Positions 25,301 through 37,300 of a DNA stretch of 64,000 bases are shown one piece after another (the first letter of the stretch is position 1; every line of letters starts with the position of its first letter). A model generated the notes under the pieces. The model did not search any database. It saw nothing but the letters and a program-made list of their open reading frames with translations, and was not told where the DNA came from. Both the position numbers and the translations under genes were made by a program. Source of the DNA: Colius striatus (lineage: Eukaryota; Chordata; Aves; Coliiformes; Coliidae); NCBI RefSeq assembly GCF_028858725.1, contig NC_084762.1, positions 34,315,298-34,379,297 of the forward strand. The letters are read 5' to 3'.

Positions 25301-28300
25301 TGTTGCCACTTCCTAATCATCATCAGCATCATCCTCTCCGTGACAGGCCTCTGTGTTCCATGAAGAACATTTGTGTTCAAACAGGTGACTCTACCTAGCC
25401 TGACTCAAATGGGCAAAGATATAGGGATAGAGGGAGGGTATCAGTATTGCCTTCTCAAGCCACCTTCCCAATGGTGTCTATTTACCAGTCCCATAGACTT
25501 GCCAGGGATTCCCTCTGCCTGCCCTTCTGCCCCCACCATGAGAAGATGCGCTTGCATCTGTTTAAGAGGCACAAGGGAGAGCTTGCTGAAGGACTCTGCA
25601 ACAGCTTTAAATGTTAGAAGAGGAAAAGCAAACCATGTAGAAAATATAACATGGGTGTTTGGTACTTCAGTTGGGTGATGGCTGATATTAAGTTGCAGAA
25701 GAGAAATGGAGAAGTCCTAAGGGCAGCAATAAGTGAGAAATACAGGCAGAATTCTTATCTCTGTAGAGATATATTCACAGTAGATAGGACTACACATTTT
25801 GGAAAGACGACTGTATTTACCCCATAATCTCTGAGAAAACACACTATTCCTGCCTTTCTTTCCCCCCCCCCCCCCTTCGATCTCAGGCTAATAAAGGGAA
25901 GATGCTCAAGGGCAAAAATGCAAGGTCCATTCATTGCAATGTTCTTTCATTTACATTGACCTTTAACTGCTGCTTTCAGTCCTCCCAATGCTCAAATTCA
26001 AAGCCTGCTTTCACACACACTCCTTAAGGCAACGGAGGCTATGGCTAGTAGCCCACCGGCCCCGGGGGAGGGAAGGGGAGCGGCGGCAGCCCCTTCCCTG
26101 CCCCAGTCCCCGCGGAAGGCTCAGACGTATTTTGCAGATGTCCCTGCTTTTGACCAAAGCGGCCGAGGGGCCACAAGCAACCAACGACAAAACGGAACAG
26201 CCCCGCCGCGGCCGCTCCCAAAACAGTCGCGGGGCAGTGGGCAGCACCGACTGCCCCGTGTCCCACGAGGTGACCTGGCGGGTGTCTCCGGGGCCCGGAG
26301 CTCTCCATACCATTCCTCATCGCCCACGGGGGCCGCCAACGGCTCCGCAGCACCCGCGGGGGGCGGGCCACGGCCGCGTAGCAACAACAGCAGCAGCAGC
26401 TCCAGCTCCGCCTCCTCCTTCTCCTCCGCCTCCGCCTCCTCCTCCCGCAGCTCCACAAGGGAAAGCCGGCAGCGGCTGCCCTGGCTGCCAGAGCGGCGGT
26501 AGGCTGCGAGCGGAGTAGGGTCATCCTCGCTCCTTTCCTTTTTCTTTCCTTTTTTTCTTTTAACATTTTAAACGATTAGGTTTTAGTTATCGTTAGCCTT
26601 GATTAGCTTTCCGGCTGCGGGCGTGCTGCCGGGAATGGGGGCCTGCGGTGCCCGAGGAGCGCTCGGCAGCAGCGGCGAACGAGCGGCGTCCCGGGGCGGG
26701 CTGTGAGCAGCGGCGGGGCCGGCAGCCTCCCGGCAGCTCCGGACAGGTACCTGGCTGCGCTTGGCGCGGGGCAAGAAACACGCGTGGGAAGGAAGGAGGG
26801 CTGGCTGCCTGCTGCCGAGGCTGGCCGTGGCCGTGCCCAGCCCGAGGGCTGCACGGAGCGGCCCCCAGCCCCTTTCCTCCGTCGCACCCCGTTTAGCCCT
26901 TGCGGAGGTTCTAGGGGCTTCAGTTGGGCTTCTCGGGGTATGGTTTTAGGCTGGGAAGGTGAAGAAGAGCTTAGTTGTGGATTCTTGCTGAGAGACGTGA
27001 AGAGCTGTGCCAGAAAACCGGTTTAATGTTTTCTCTCAGCCTGGCTTCCACCACAAAGTAAAAAATAATAATTTTTTTAAAATCTCAGCGTTTCCTTGGA
27101 TCTTGTCTATTTCCAGTGAGCTTTTATGGTATTACTCATTGGTGGAAAGCTTAGACCTTCTTAAGTTCTCTTTTCAGTCTCTGGCTCATTCCCAAGGACT
27201 GAAGCCAACATATTACACACTGGCATTGCACTTCAGTTTACCTTTCAATGCCCTGGTTACAAAAGGTCATCCTAATCCTGTGACCAGTCTTTCTATTGCC
27301 GTGTTAACTGAGTGTTTTGCTGTCTCTCATTCAAAGTTCCAAAAAGCTTTCTGGAAACTGTGTGTATGTGCCCATTTATGTGCGTGTGGCCATTCTGCTT
27401 TTGCACCCTTTCGTACGTCTCCCTGGGAAGAGCTGAGTGTGTTTACAGCGTAATTTCTGGATTAATTAATCTGGCCGTGCATTCAGCCACGTTCATTTTA
27501 ATTACTGTGTTAGAGCTGCTGTCATACATCTGGAGCCTGGGGCAGGGAATACGCTCCCAAACAGAAACATTATCTTCATCTCCTCCAGTGGCTAATTAGA
27601 TTTCACAGGCAACCTTCTCCTGAATAAACAGAAAGTGGGAGCGTACCCAAACAGGGAGCTTGAGGAAGGAGGTGAGAGGAACGTATCTTTCCTGGAAGAT
27701 GTCTGTGCTCTCTGCCTGGCCATCTCTGAAGTCTTTGCACCCTGGGATCTGGTTTATTGTGGCCAGACTGGAGGAAGGTATCCCCCACAGATATGGGTTA
27801 GGAGACCTGCTTTATAACCATAGTGAGCAACCATGACAAATTACACCTAAATAAGTCTGGGTGGAAGTATATTACACAATGGGAGTCTAAAGGCAGATAA
27901 ATCTATCTTTTCTTCCATAAATTCAGCATTTTCTCAACCACTGACTAAATCACTAGGGCTGTCATTTAAGATGGTGTCTATGCTGCTTATAAGTACAGAT
28001 AAGTGCTTGTGCAACGTGAACTTTTAAAATCTCAGCATCCATAACCTGATGCTGGTTTAACTTTTGACATCCCAGCAGCGTTTCCTTGGCAAGTTGTGGG
28101 CTTTGAGTTTTTGTTTGTTTGTTTACTTTTTAAGAAGCAACAGGTTGAATGTCTTTACAACATGCTGTTGCAGGAACAGAGAATTTCCCATGTTGCTATG
28201 GCTCTTTAGAATGATGGCACAGTTATATCTTGGAGGTTTTTCTGTAGAAGAATTAGTCTTTCTCAAATACTTGGGAATGTGTAAAGGGAAAAGTCTGTGG

Positions 28301-31300
28301 TTTGTGAAGGACATCTCTAAGTGCAAAGGTTGTTTTACCTCCTTATGGTCTCAAGGTCCATGACCATTTTATTCCCCTGTATCATAGAGCACACACTCAG
28401 GGTAAGAGCAGCACAAAGTATGGCCTCAAAACTCCCAGCAGGGCGTTCATGAGCCACGCAGGGTTACCTTGTTCTCTGTGGTGCTTTTCAACCTGACCAA
28501 GCAGAAGGGTAGCTTTCAGAGACAGCACACTGCTGGGAAAGGTCTGGTTCTGGGCGAAGCCACCATGCATCCCTACTGGCAAGAAGTGGGAGTGAGAAAT
28601 AAAGGCAGCGTTGGCTTTTTCCAAAAAAGGGATGGCTGGTCTGACTGTTTCCTCCCCCCTCAGCCGCATGCTGTACATATGGCAGTAAGAAGCTGCTCAC
28701 AGACAACCCGCTTATTGGGGTAGTTTACATCAGCTGAGCTAAGCTGCAAGCAGGGGGGAGGTAGCTTGCACTTGTGGCCATTAGGTCAGCACAGAGCATC
28801 ACTTGAGAGCAGGCAGTGAAAGGAGAGCAATGCCTGAACACACAGGTTTGTTAGAGAGGACTGGATGTGATTCCCTATCAAAAAGGGATCTATCTCATCG
28901 CTTCCAAGCTATGTAGTTTCTGGATGACCTTATTAACAAAATAAAAGGAAACCTGGTTCTTTTCACACTTTGCAAGAGCATGGAGGTCACTGTTTTGTTC
29001 ACTCAGCTTACAGTGCTCTCTGCTCTTCAGGCAGGGAGATTGTTACTGAAGTTTCTCAGCAAGAGATTTTCAAAATTAATTAGCAAGGGCATGCACTGAC
29101 TATTTTTTTTTTCCTCTGCTAGTTTTTCACAGATTGTTTCACTGACTCCAAGATATGCTTGCCCTTTTAGAAGGCAGAAAGAATTGAGGCCACTGTAAAT
29201 TTAAATCAAATTTAAAGCCTTTTGACAGCAGAAGCAGCTTTGCTCCAGGGGACTTCACAAACTGTGGTGGCGCCACCTTGGATATGCAACAGTTTAAATG
29301 ACAATTTATTTTTTTCCCTGTAGCAAAGTTCCAAATGTGTTTGTTTCCCTTGCTGTCCATCAGACAATTTAGGTTTATCAGAGCAAGGTGGGAGGACAGT
29401 CAGTGTGGAAAGGAACCATGTAGCTGGAGAAGGAATGGCAGGATGGGCTTTGCGAACTCCCCGGAGAGGGCTGGAAGGAGAGCGACAGTGGGAGCCAACC
29501 CTGAGTGCAATAAACTGGATCATATTGTATCTCTCTGCCTAATGTCAGGAACGGCTTAGCTAAGGATGGGCAGCTAGTTCACTTGGAACTCCATGACTGT
29601 CCTTCTCTGCATACCCCAAATTAAAGCAGAAACTGCATATTTTCCCAGCTGCAGCTGCTCAGCGGCTTTGTTTCTGCTCCTTGGTGCCAACACTGCTCTT
29701 GCCTTTGCTCCCCGGCACCCATGTGGGCTGCACTAGCAGCTAGGCTGTGGCTGACTCACTCCTGTCCCATCCTGCAAAGCTGTTCCCCTGGCTCGTGCTG
29801 CAGACAGGTATTTCAAGGGGAAAGAAAGCAGGAGATACTGAGAAATAGTCTTTGGGAGCTGGTTTTATCCCAGTTTGGCAACCTAGAGACAGCTGTCATG
29901 CCAAAACTTTGTTGAGCATCCTCCTGTGAGTGAGCACTGCAGTTTGTTTCGTAGAGCACCTTGAGCTCTTGTTTTACTGGTAATAGGAAGCAGTTTCTCA
30001 ACTTCAGTAGAATCATAGAATGGTTTGAGTTGGAAGAGACCTGTAATGTTCATCTCGTCCAGCCCCCCGGCAATGCGCAGGGAGATCTTCAACTAGATCA
30101 GGTCGCTCAGAGCCACGTTCAACTTGGCCTTGAATGCTTGCAGGGATGGGACATCTACCATCTCTCTGGGCAACCTGCTCCAGTATTTCACCACCCTCAT
30201 CTTAAAGAATTTCTTCCTTCCTGAAACTGCCTTTTAGCTTAAAACCATTACTCCTTCTCCTCTTAATACAAGTTTGCATCCAGGAGACTTGGATTCAGTC
30301 CTGAGTTTTGGCTGTCCAACTCTAGCTTTGAAGTATCTGTGCTGCTGAGCCTGGTGCTGTTGGGAAGAAAGCAGACCACCCCATCCCTGACAATATCCTG
30401 GTTAATTAGGGAGCAGCAGTGAGGCTCCGGGAACCAGCTGTATCCCAGCCATGATCAAAACGCAGGTTGTGGTATGCTGTGCCCCACTCCCCAGAAAGTG
30501 CAGAGAAGAGCAGGTTCCCTGCTGCTTTTTGAATTACTTTTTGGCAGCCATGACCACAGACCTTGCCATGGTCTTTGAATCCAGACTCTGTACCCAGAGG
30601 CCTCAATAAGAAGCAAGTCCTCTAAGCATGACCCAAGGAGTACCTGTGGGCTTTTTTCTTAAAATTATCTTTTTCTGCTGTGTTTTTATGTTAAAAGGAA
30701 ATCCTGTAATTTTTGCTCCCCAACCAGCACAAAAGAAATGACAAACTAGTACCCAAGTATGTGAGCATCTTTCTTTTTTTCAATGGGAGGAACAAATTGG
30801 AGCTGACAGTTCCCTGGAACCAACACACTACATGAAGTAGACACGATAATACATTTTATTTTCGAGCCCTTTTAAAGCATCAGAAACTCTCCAGTCTCTG
30901 ATGCCTCCAGTAAGCTGACCTTGGCTGGCAAAGCCAGCCACCTCATTACTGCTGTCCCACTGCTCACAGCCTGCCCTCTCCCAGCCCTCAAACAGCCAGA
31001 TTAGCTGCAACAGCTAGAGCTTCCCAGATCAGACAGCCTGCTGGTAACACCTGCTTCAGTGATACCAGATCCGTTTCAAATAATCCCTTCTGCAATAAAC
31101 CATTTATTTTTCTTTTAATTAAAAAACTCATTGAGGTACAACACCCAGAGATTCATCTGACTTGATTTTATCCTGGAAATATCACCAAAAGGAAAACTTC
31201 AAGCCATCCATCTACTCCGAAGAGCAGTTGCAGCAGAGAAAGTCTATCTAGTCACTGCTGAGGTTCTGGTTTTGCTTGTGCCTTCACCCCTACAAGAGAC

Positions 31301-34300
31301 CAGGCTAGACTGACCCTATCTATTTAAACCTTTCTATTCCAAGCTGACCAAAGGGAAGAACTCATTTACAGTGAAATCTGTTGGAGACAGACAAATACAC
31401 ATCTGCAAATAGCTATAAGTGGCTTGCTTTTCCATAGAGAGGACAAGATTGAACACTGAAGCATCCTACCTACAAATTATCATCTCTCTATCTGAGCAGC
31501 CAAAACAGCTTGATTTGTCCTTCAGTGAGGTGTCATTCTTCTTTGTCAAATTTATCTTGCATCTTCTGGAAGACTGAGGCAAAACAGAGGAAGAGAAAAT
31601 ACGGTTTCCATTGAACACACCCTGTGGAGATACCTCAGAAGTCTTGGGGAGTGGGGCATGTGCTTGGGGTTGAGATGACAGTACAGCCTCGGGCAGGCAG
31701 GTAGGGCAACTGATGTGTCTCAGTGTTCAAAGTGATGGGCATTTTCTAATTGTGTAACAAGAGGGAAAGGGATTCTTCTGTAATTAAGCAACTTGATGTC
31801 CTCTGTTGGTATTTAATTTTAAAATATTTGGGTTTGTAGTTTTGGTTGTGGTTGGGAAACAAGGGTATATGTGACAGCTTTGTGCAGTAATAGCCCTATA
31901 AGTAGTCTTTGGTCAGAAAGCCTCCCTGGGTATGGAGACACTTTCTTCTCTGTTCAACCCTGCAAGCATCCCTGGATTGTGGTAGCAATAGCTGTCCCTG
32001 TGCACTTTCCCAACCATACTGGCACGTCTGGGTGACGATCCTGCTGGAAAAATGCCTCTGCTCAATTAAGTGTATAATGTGTGAAGTCCTGCATGGCTGA
32101 CTGCCCTTTTCTTGTCTTATTTGGTACATCTGCAAAATACTATTTTGCTAGTTCAAAGAAAGACTTGGGATTTCACACAGAGATGATTGTGGTATAGGAA
32201 GCAACTGGCTGTGAGGTGCTCTTTGAACCGTGAGGCTTTTGCCCCAATTCTGTGTAACACTCACAGGCTGTGTCTGCTTAAATATACACAGAATCTTATG
32301 AATAAGAACAGACATCTGCTAAAGTAGAGATGAGCGTTTAGTTTATTAGATGTTCAGTTTAATAAAGCCAAGAGCTGGAATTGCTCACTAAATCATCTGT
32401 GCTACACAAAACCAAACTGAAGCCATATTAAAAATGCTAAGACTTCAGCTGAGGCTCGAGAATAATCAGCTTAAAATTCTGCCTGCATATACTAAGGTTC
32501 TGCATTCTTTGAAATCAGAGGGAGACGCTGCCATCATCTCCCCAGATGGCAGCTGGACCACAAAGCCCTGTTTCCATGCACGCAGGTGCTGGACTGCAAG
32601 TGCTTGCAATGTATTAGATTTCCACACCCTATGCTTAAAACCAGAAGCTCCCTGAAGGTTAGATGGCTTTTCATCTGCAGTTATCCAGCAAGGGGTTGCT
32701 TTTCCTGTTTTTCCTGGCTCTACCCTTAAGGAGAAAATAACATTCCTTCTTCCCGGTAGAGAAGAAGGCACCAGTGGGTGCAGGGTAAAAGCTCCTATGT
32801 GAGCGTACCCAAACGCTGCATGCAGGATTTCTCCAGCCACTGTATTTCTTGTGGGCCTGTCATGCTGCCACCAGGTGAGGAAGACAATTGCTTCCATTGG
32901 CAAAAGGACAAAATGGTTTTCCATTGTTTTATAAAACCATTATATCCTCCTTTTCCTATACCCAGAATGACAGTCCATTACTGTGATGTGAATTGGAACA
33001 TGCAGAAATGTCAAAAGAGAAGGAAAGGGAAAAGAGTGGGAAGGCAGTGGAGGACAAACCATGGGGTCATTCCTATAAGCTTGTCATTGGCCTACAATGG
33101 CTATGATGGGCTTTTACTTTAGGTATCAGGCTGTGGGAAGGCAGAGCTGTGCTCAATTTGTGTGCTGCCTTAATTTATGCAATGAAAAGCTATGCAAGAT
33201 AATCGCCTTGTAGTTCAGTGACAGTAAATACTGTCAGATTGGTTCAATACATGCTTGGTTTATCCATAGGGTCTCTGTGTCTAAAAGATTCAAATGGTAA
33301 CTAAAATACTATAGCATGACAGGAGCATATGACATTTTAAATTCAAAATTTCTTTTTAATGTAAGATTAATTTGTCAATTTAACCTGACTAGATTGACAT
33401 ACCATATATTTAAAGAGTTCATCAGGTTTGCATTGGCTGTGTTTGTGACAGCAAACTATTGTCATTTGGGGTTGTTCTCAGACACTAATGGCAACTGGCA
33501 CAAACTAGCCTGTGTATGGCATTAAATTCCCCTGCCCCCCCAAAGAGGGAAGCACATGAACACTGCTTTGGGAATGGTCCTTGGCCCGTGCTGCATCCTG
33601 AGCCATGCCCAATAGTTGCATGGAAGAGTACTAACTGGCCCAAGCCAAATCTGTACTAGGGAATGCTCAAACAGTATAACCTCCTTTGCCCGAAGGAGCA
33701 GGGAGCAGAAAGCAGAAAGCCCTTGCAGATCCAAGAGGGAACAGCTTTTCTGTACTGAGCAACTTAGAATTGTGGAGTAGTTTGAGATGGAAGGGACCCT
33801 TAAAGGTCATCTAGTCCAACCTCCCTGCAGTGCAGGGAGCAGGGACATCTTCAACTAGATCAGGTTATTCAAAGCCCTATCCAGCCTGGCCTTGAATGCT
33901 TCCAGGGATGGGGCATCTACCACCTGTTTAGGCAACCTGTTCCAGTCTTTCACCACCCTCACTGCAAAAAATGTCTTCCTTGTAGCTAGTCTAAATCTAC
34001 TCTCTTTTAGTTTAAAATCGTTACTCCTTGTCCTATTGCAGCAGACCTTGCTAAAAGGTTTGACCTTCTCTTTCTCATAAACTCTCTTTAAGTACTGGAA
34101 GGCTGCAATAAGGTCTCCCAAAGCCTTCTCTTCTCCAGGCTGAGCAACACCAACTCTCTGGGCCATTCCTTACAGGAGACGTGTTCCGTCCCTCTGATCA
34201 CCTCTGTGTCCCTCCTCTGGACCTACCTCAAAAGGTCCATGTCTTTCCTGTGCTGAGGACTCCAGAGCTGCACACCATACTAAAGGTAGGGGCTCACCAT

Positions 34301-37300
34301 AGTGGAGTAGAGAGGCAGAATCCCCTCCCTTTACCTGCTGGCTACACTGCTTTTGATGCAGCTCAGGATACAATTGGCTTTCTGGGATGTGAGTGAACAT
34401 TGCTGGCTCAACTTAAAAGCTCCTGAAAGGAGATGTGGTTTCACAAAGTGGCAGCAAGGACAGCAGTTCTCCATAAAATTCTAGATATTTTTTTGAGAGG
34501 TTCCTTTAAACACTTGTGTGTATATAAAGCTCTCCCTTTTTTGTGCTGGTAGCCTATGACTTCTCAGTGCAAAAGAGCAGTGAGGGACAGGGAGCTGGCA
34601 TACCTGTGCTTTCTGACAGTCCCTACATAGCGATTGCCTTCCTGGTTTTGCTCAGTTGCCCTGTTGGTTATCATATCTCTTCTCCATTAGTGTCATCATT
34701 AACACAAGCTTTTCCAAGAGAGACTCTGTACCTAGCACAGACTTCTCTCAACCCATTTATCTTGCATCAAATTTCTTTCAGCTCCTTTTTATAGCTCATC
34801 AAATGATCCTGGCTAGAGAAGGCGGTGGTGGTTTGGCAGGTCTGGGGGAAGTTTAGGCTGTTTGGTGTTATTAAATGTGCATTGTTGTCTCCTCTATCTT
34901 TGAGGGTTTTTTAAAGAACACAGTACTTTAGCCAGAAGAATAATAACCTCTGTTATAACTTTAAATGAAAGTTCTGAAAGTCATAGATATCTTCTGTAGC
35001 ATGAGATTCAAGTTTCAAATTTAAATGCATTGGAGAAAAGATAGTTACCTCAGAGTACACAGGCTCTCTTGGTTGTGCATAGACAGTGTTCAGCTACTTG
35101 ATGTACTGGAAGATGGCTTCAGACACGTGCTATAGCCAAATAGAAATGAAGTAACACAGGACTTTCATGGCAGTGCTCTTTAAATAACCACACTCATGAG
35201 GTTTTGAAAAGATTAAATAAATCCCTTGCTGCAATGCTTGTGTCTGGGACAAGAACACCCAGCTTTGAAGGTCTTCCATCCTAAAACATGTAGCGGTGTA
35301 TCCTCAACATTTCAGTGAATGATGCACCAGCAAGACACGCCTTGAAACAGAATGATCATGTAAACATCCAGGGCGTTTTAAGTCACCCTAATCCCATATA
35401 TTTAAAGAGGAGCAGCAAAGCATTTTGATCTCATTAGCAACTGAAAGGATTTGACAACGATGATGTTCTACTTTCCTTTCGGGGATGAAAAGCCTGTCTT
35501 ATTTGTTTAATTTAGCTCACTCATGCTATTAGAGCATACCTGAAGTGGATACAGAGTACAGCTACAGTTTGTCCGTCTCTGCTGAAGCAAAAACAAATAA
35601 TCTCTATTATAATAGTCCACAGGTTACCTAAACCATCCTACATGCATTTACTTTATATATTTGCCTCCCTGCAGATGTAAAGAGGTAGTAACTTCAGCTT
35701 GCTTTCTGTCCTTGCCTGTGCTGCTGCCATCGGTATTAAATGAGTGTTGTAAACAATACAAATACTGGTGCAAAGTAATAAAAGAAAGCAGAACTCTGAA
35801 TGATGATTTTACGCTAAATGTTGCTGGGTCATTGCTTTTCTTTCTTGCCAGTGAAGAGGTTTTTATGATCATTGCTTAGATAGTCTGAGAAAGTGAAGCC
35901 ACTCTACTGCTTGCACTTGACACACAAATTTGGGTCACTGCTCAGAGTCAGCATGGATTATACCAAAAGGCTCCCACTGGAGTTGCATCTGTTGACATCA
36001 GGGCTGACTCACCTGACTCATTCTCAGATCTCACTCATGGACTCATCTAAATGTTGCTGTTGGTCAGTGAGGGACAAGGGAGGGTACCACCACCACACAT
36101 TGTTTCTGAGGCCTCTTCCGCTAATGCTTGCAAAAGTGAAGAACAGGTTGATCACTTTTTGTGATCTGAGCCAAGAAATTGAAATTCCACCCAAACTGTG
36201 TGGTCAGCCAGGCAGTGTTCAGAGGCATATGCCAAAGGAGACTGAGAAGTAGCCAGGCTGCTGGTGGGCAGAGCAGTTCCCACAGCCTCTTTTGCGTCTT
36301 GCTAGTCTTACTGCATCTTAGGAGATCACTCCTTATAGTTTATCTCCTAGTATCAGGACAGAAAACAGAACTGCACAAAGCCTTCCACCTTTGCTGCTGC
36401 ATGTCACTGCCAAAATGACAGGTGTGATGTTACATGCGTGGGTCACTCGTGACAGATTTGGTGTGAGGTGAGCTTAACACACCAGAAGATTGGTCTCAGT
36501 CGATTTTCAGAAATGCTTTTTCTTTAGATTACTTACTGGCACTTGAATGGTGGGGGGGAGGGGGTCGGCTTTGTTTTAATTAAAATCTTTAATTGACATA
36601 AAGAATAATCAATGGTGAGTAAAATTGGAGTTGACTTCTAATCAAAGATAATCCTGCATACCCGGTTGGGTTTGAAATGAGTGGACGTCACATCCAATTA
36701 GATGGCTGGATTCTGATCCCTCAACCCCTCTCATACATACTGTTACAGACCCAATTCTGCTTATCTACACTAACACCAGCTGAGTATGATTGCTCTGTGC
36801 CTCTGGTGCCGTGAGGGAATGGCATTAAGGGAGGGCACTACGTGTGCTCGTGCACACAATTGCTCTGGCTGCCAGCGCAAACCGATTGTTGGAAGGAAGA
36901 AAAAGGAGGTCAGCTACCACAAACCCATCTGTCATGCACAGGAGGCATTTAGGATCAAATGAATTTTCTTTGGGTTTCTTACAGGAAAAAAAAAGCCTAT
37001 TTGCATTCTCCTCTTCTTATGTTTTCAACACATGCTATACCAAGGGTAACAGGGGTACTGTAGGTGTTTCTCTGAGGGGAAGTTAAGCAGAGGAAAAGAC
37101 AGTCTGTGGCTCCCTGGTTGGAGAAACAGGGCATATACCAAGAGCTCTGTGAAAGAGTAGCTACAAAAAGGGCAAGACGAAAGCTAATCTTGGTACAAAA
37201 CTGAAGGGGTGTTGCTTTTTCCTTTACTGCTGTCAGTCATTATTGCTGTGCTAGTGAGGTGATGAGTTAGAACCAAAGGCGACTTTTACATGAAAAATAA

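Larger units (their letters stand above)
10357..26034 (+). other. RIPOR2: RIPOR2 intron 1, proximal part (from distal first exon to CpG island)
   Basis: About 15.7 kb with no further exon that I can support. It contains CR1 fragments near 11560, 14735 and 17885, a 16-bp tandem duplication at 10566-10596, a hairpin within G- and C-runs at 16250-16312, a G12 run at 18822-18833, and a C14 run at 25862-25875. The largest open frames are a 166-codon frame at 10766 and the CR1-derived frame at 17798; the former has no recognisable similarity. Transcripts starting at the CpG island would not include this stretch. Confidence 0.6.
26035..26935 (+). promoter_or_regulatory. RIPOR2: CpG island, probable main RIPOR2 promoter
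   Basis: GC content and CpG density rise sharply here compared with all surrounding DNA. There are several GGGCGG-type GC boxes (for example near 26357 and 26694) and no TATA box. It is the only CpG island in the window, and it lies upstream of exon 2 in the correct orientation, so it is the expected promoter of the standard transcript. An AT-rich, T-rich gap at about 26525-26605 splits it into two GC-rich lobes. The start site cannot be fixed from sequence. The long open frames here (153 codons on +, 173 on -) are low-complexity by-products of GC-rich triplet repeats. Confidence 0.85.

Noticed and set aside
26041..26502. 153-codon + strand frame and 173-codon minus-strand frame in the CpG island
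   Set aside because: Both come from GC-rich, stop-poor sequence and the CAG/CTCC triplet tract, giving Ser-, Arg- or Glu-rich low complexity. At most the + frame could be an upstream ORF; I see no support for a protein.
32466..32924. 152-codon minus-strand frame
   Set aside because: It has no recognisable domain, no nearby promoter or splice signals, and lies within intron 1 of RIPOR2.
33855..34166. Minus-strand 103-codon frame with clear protein-like composition
   Set aside because: It is the CR1 ORF2 C-terminal remnant, part of the antisense copy at 33763.
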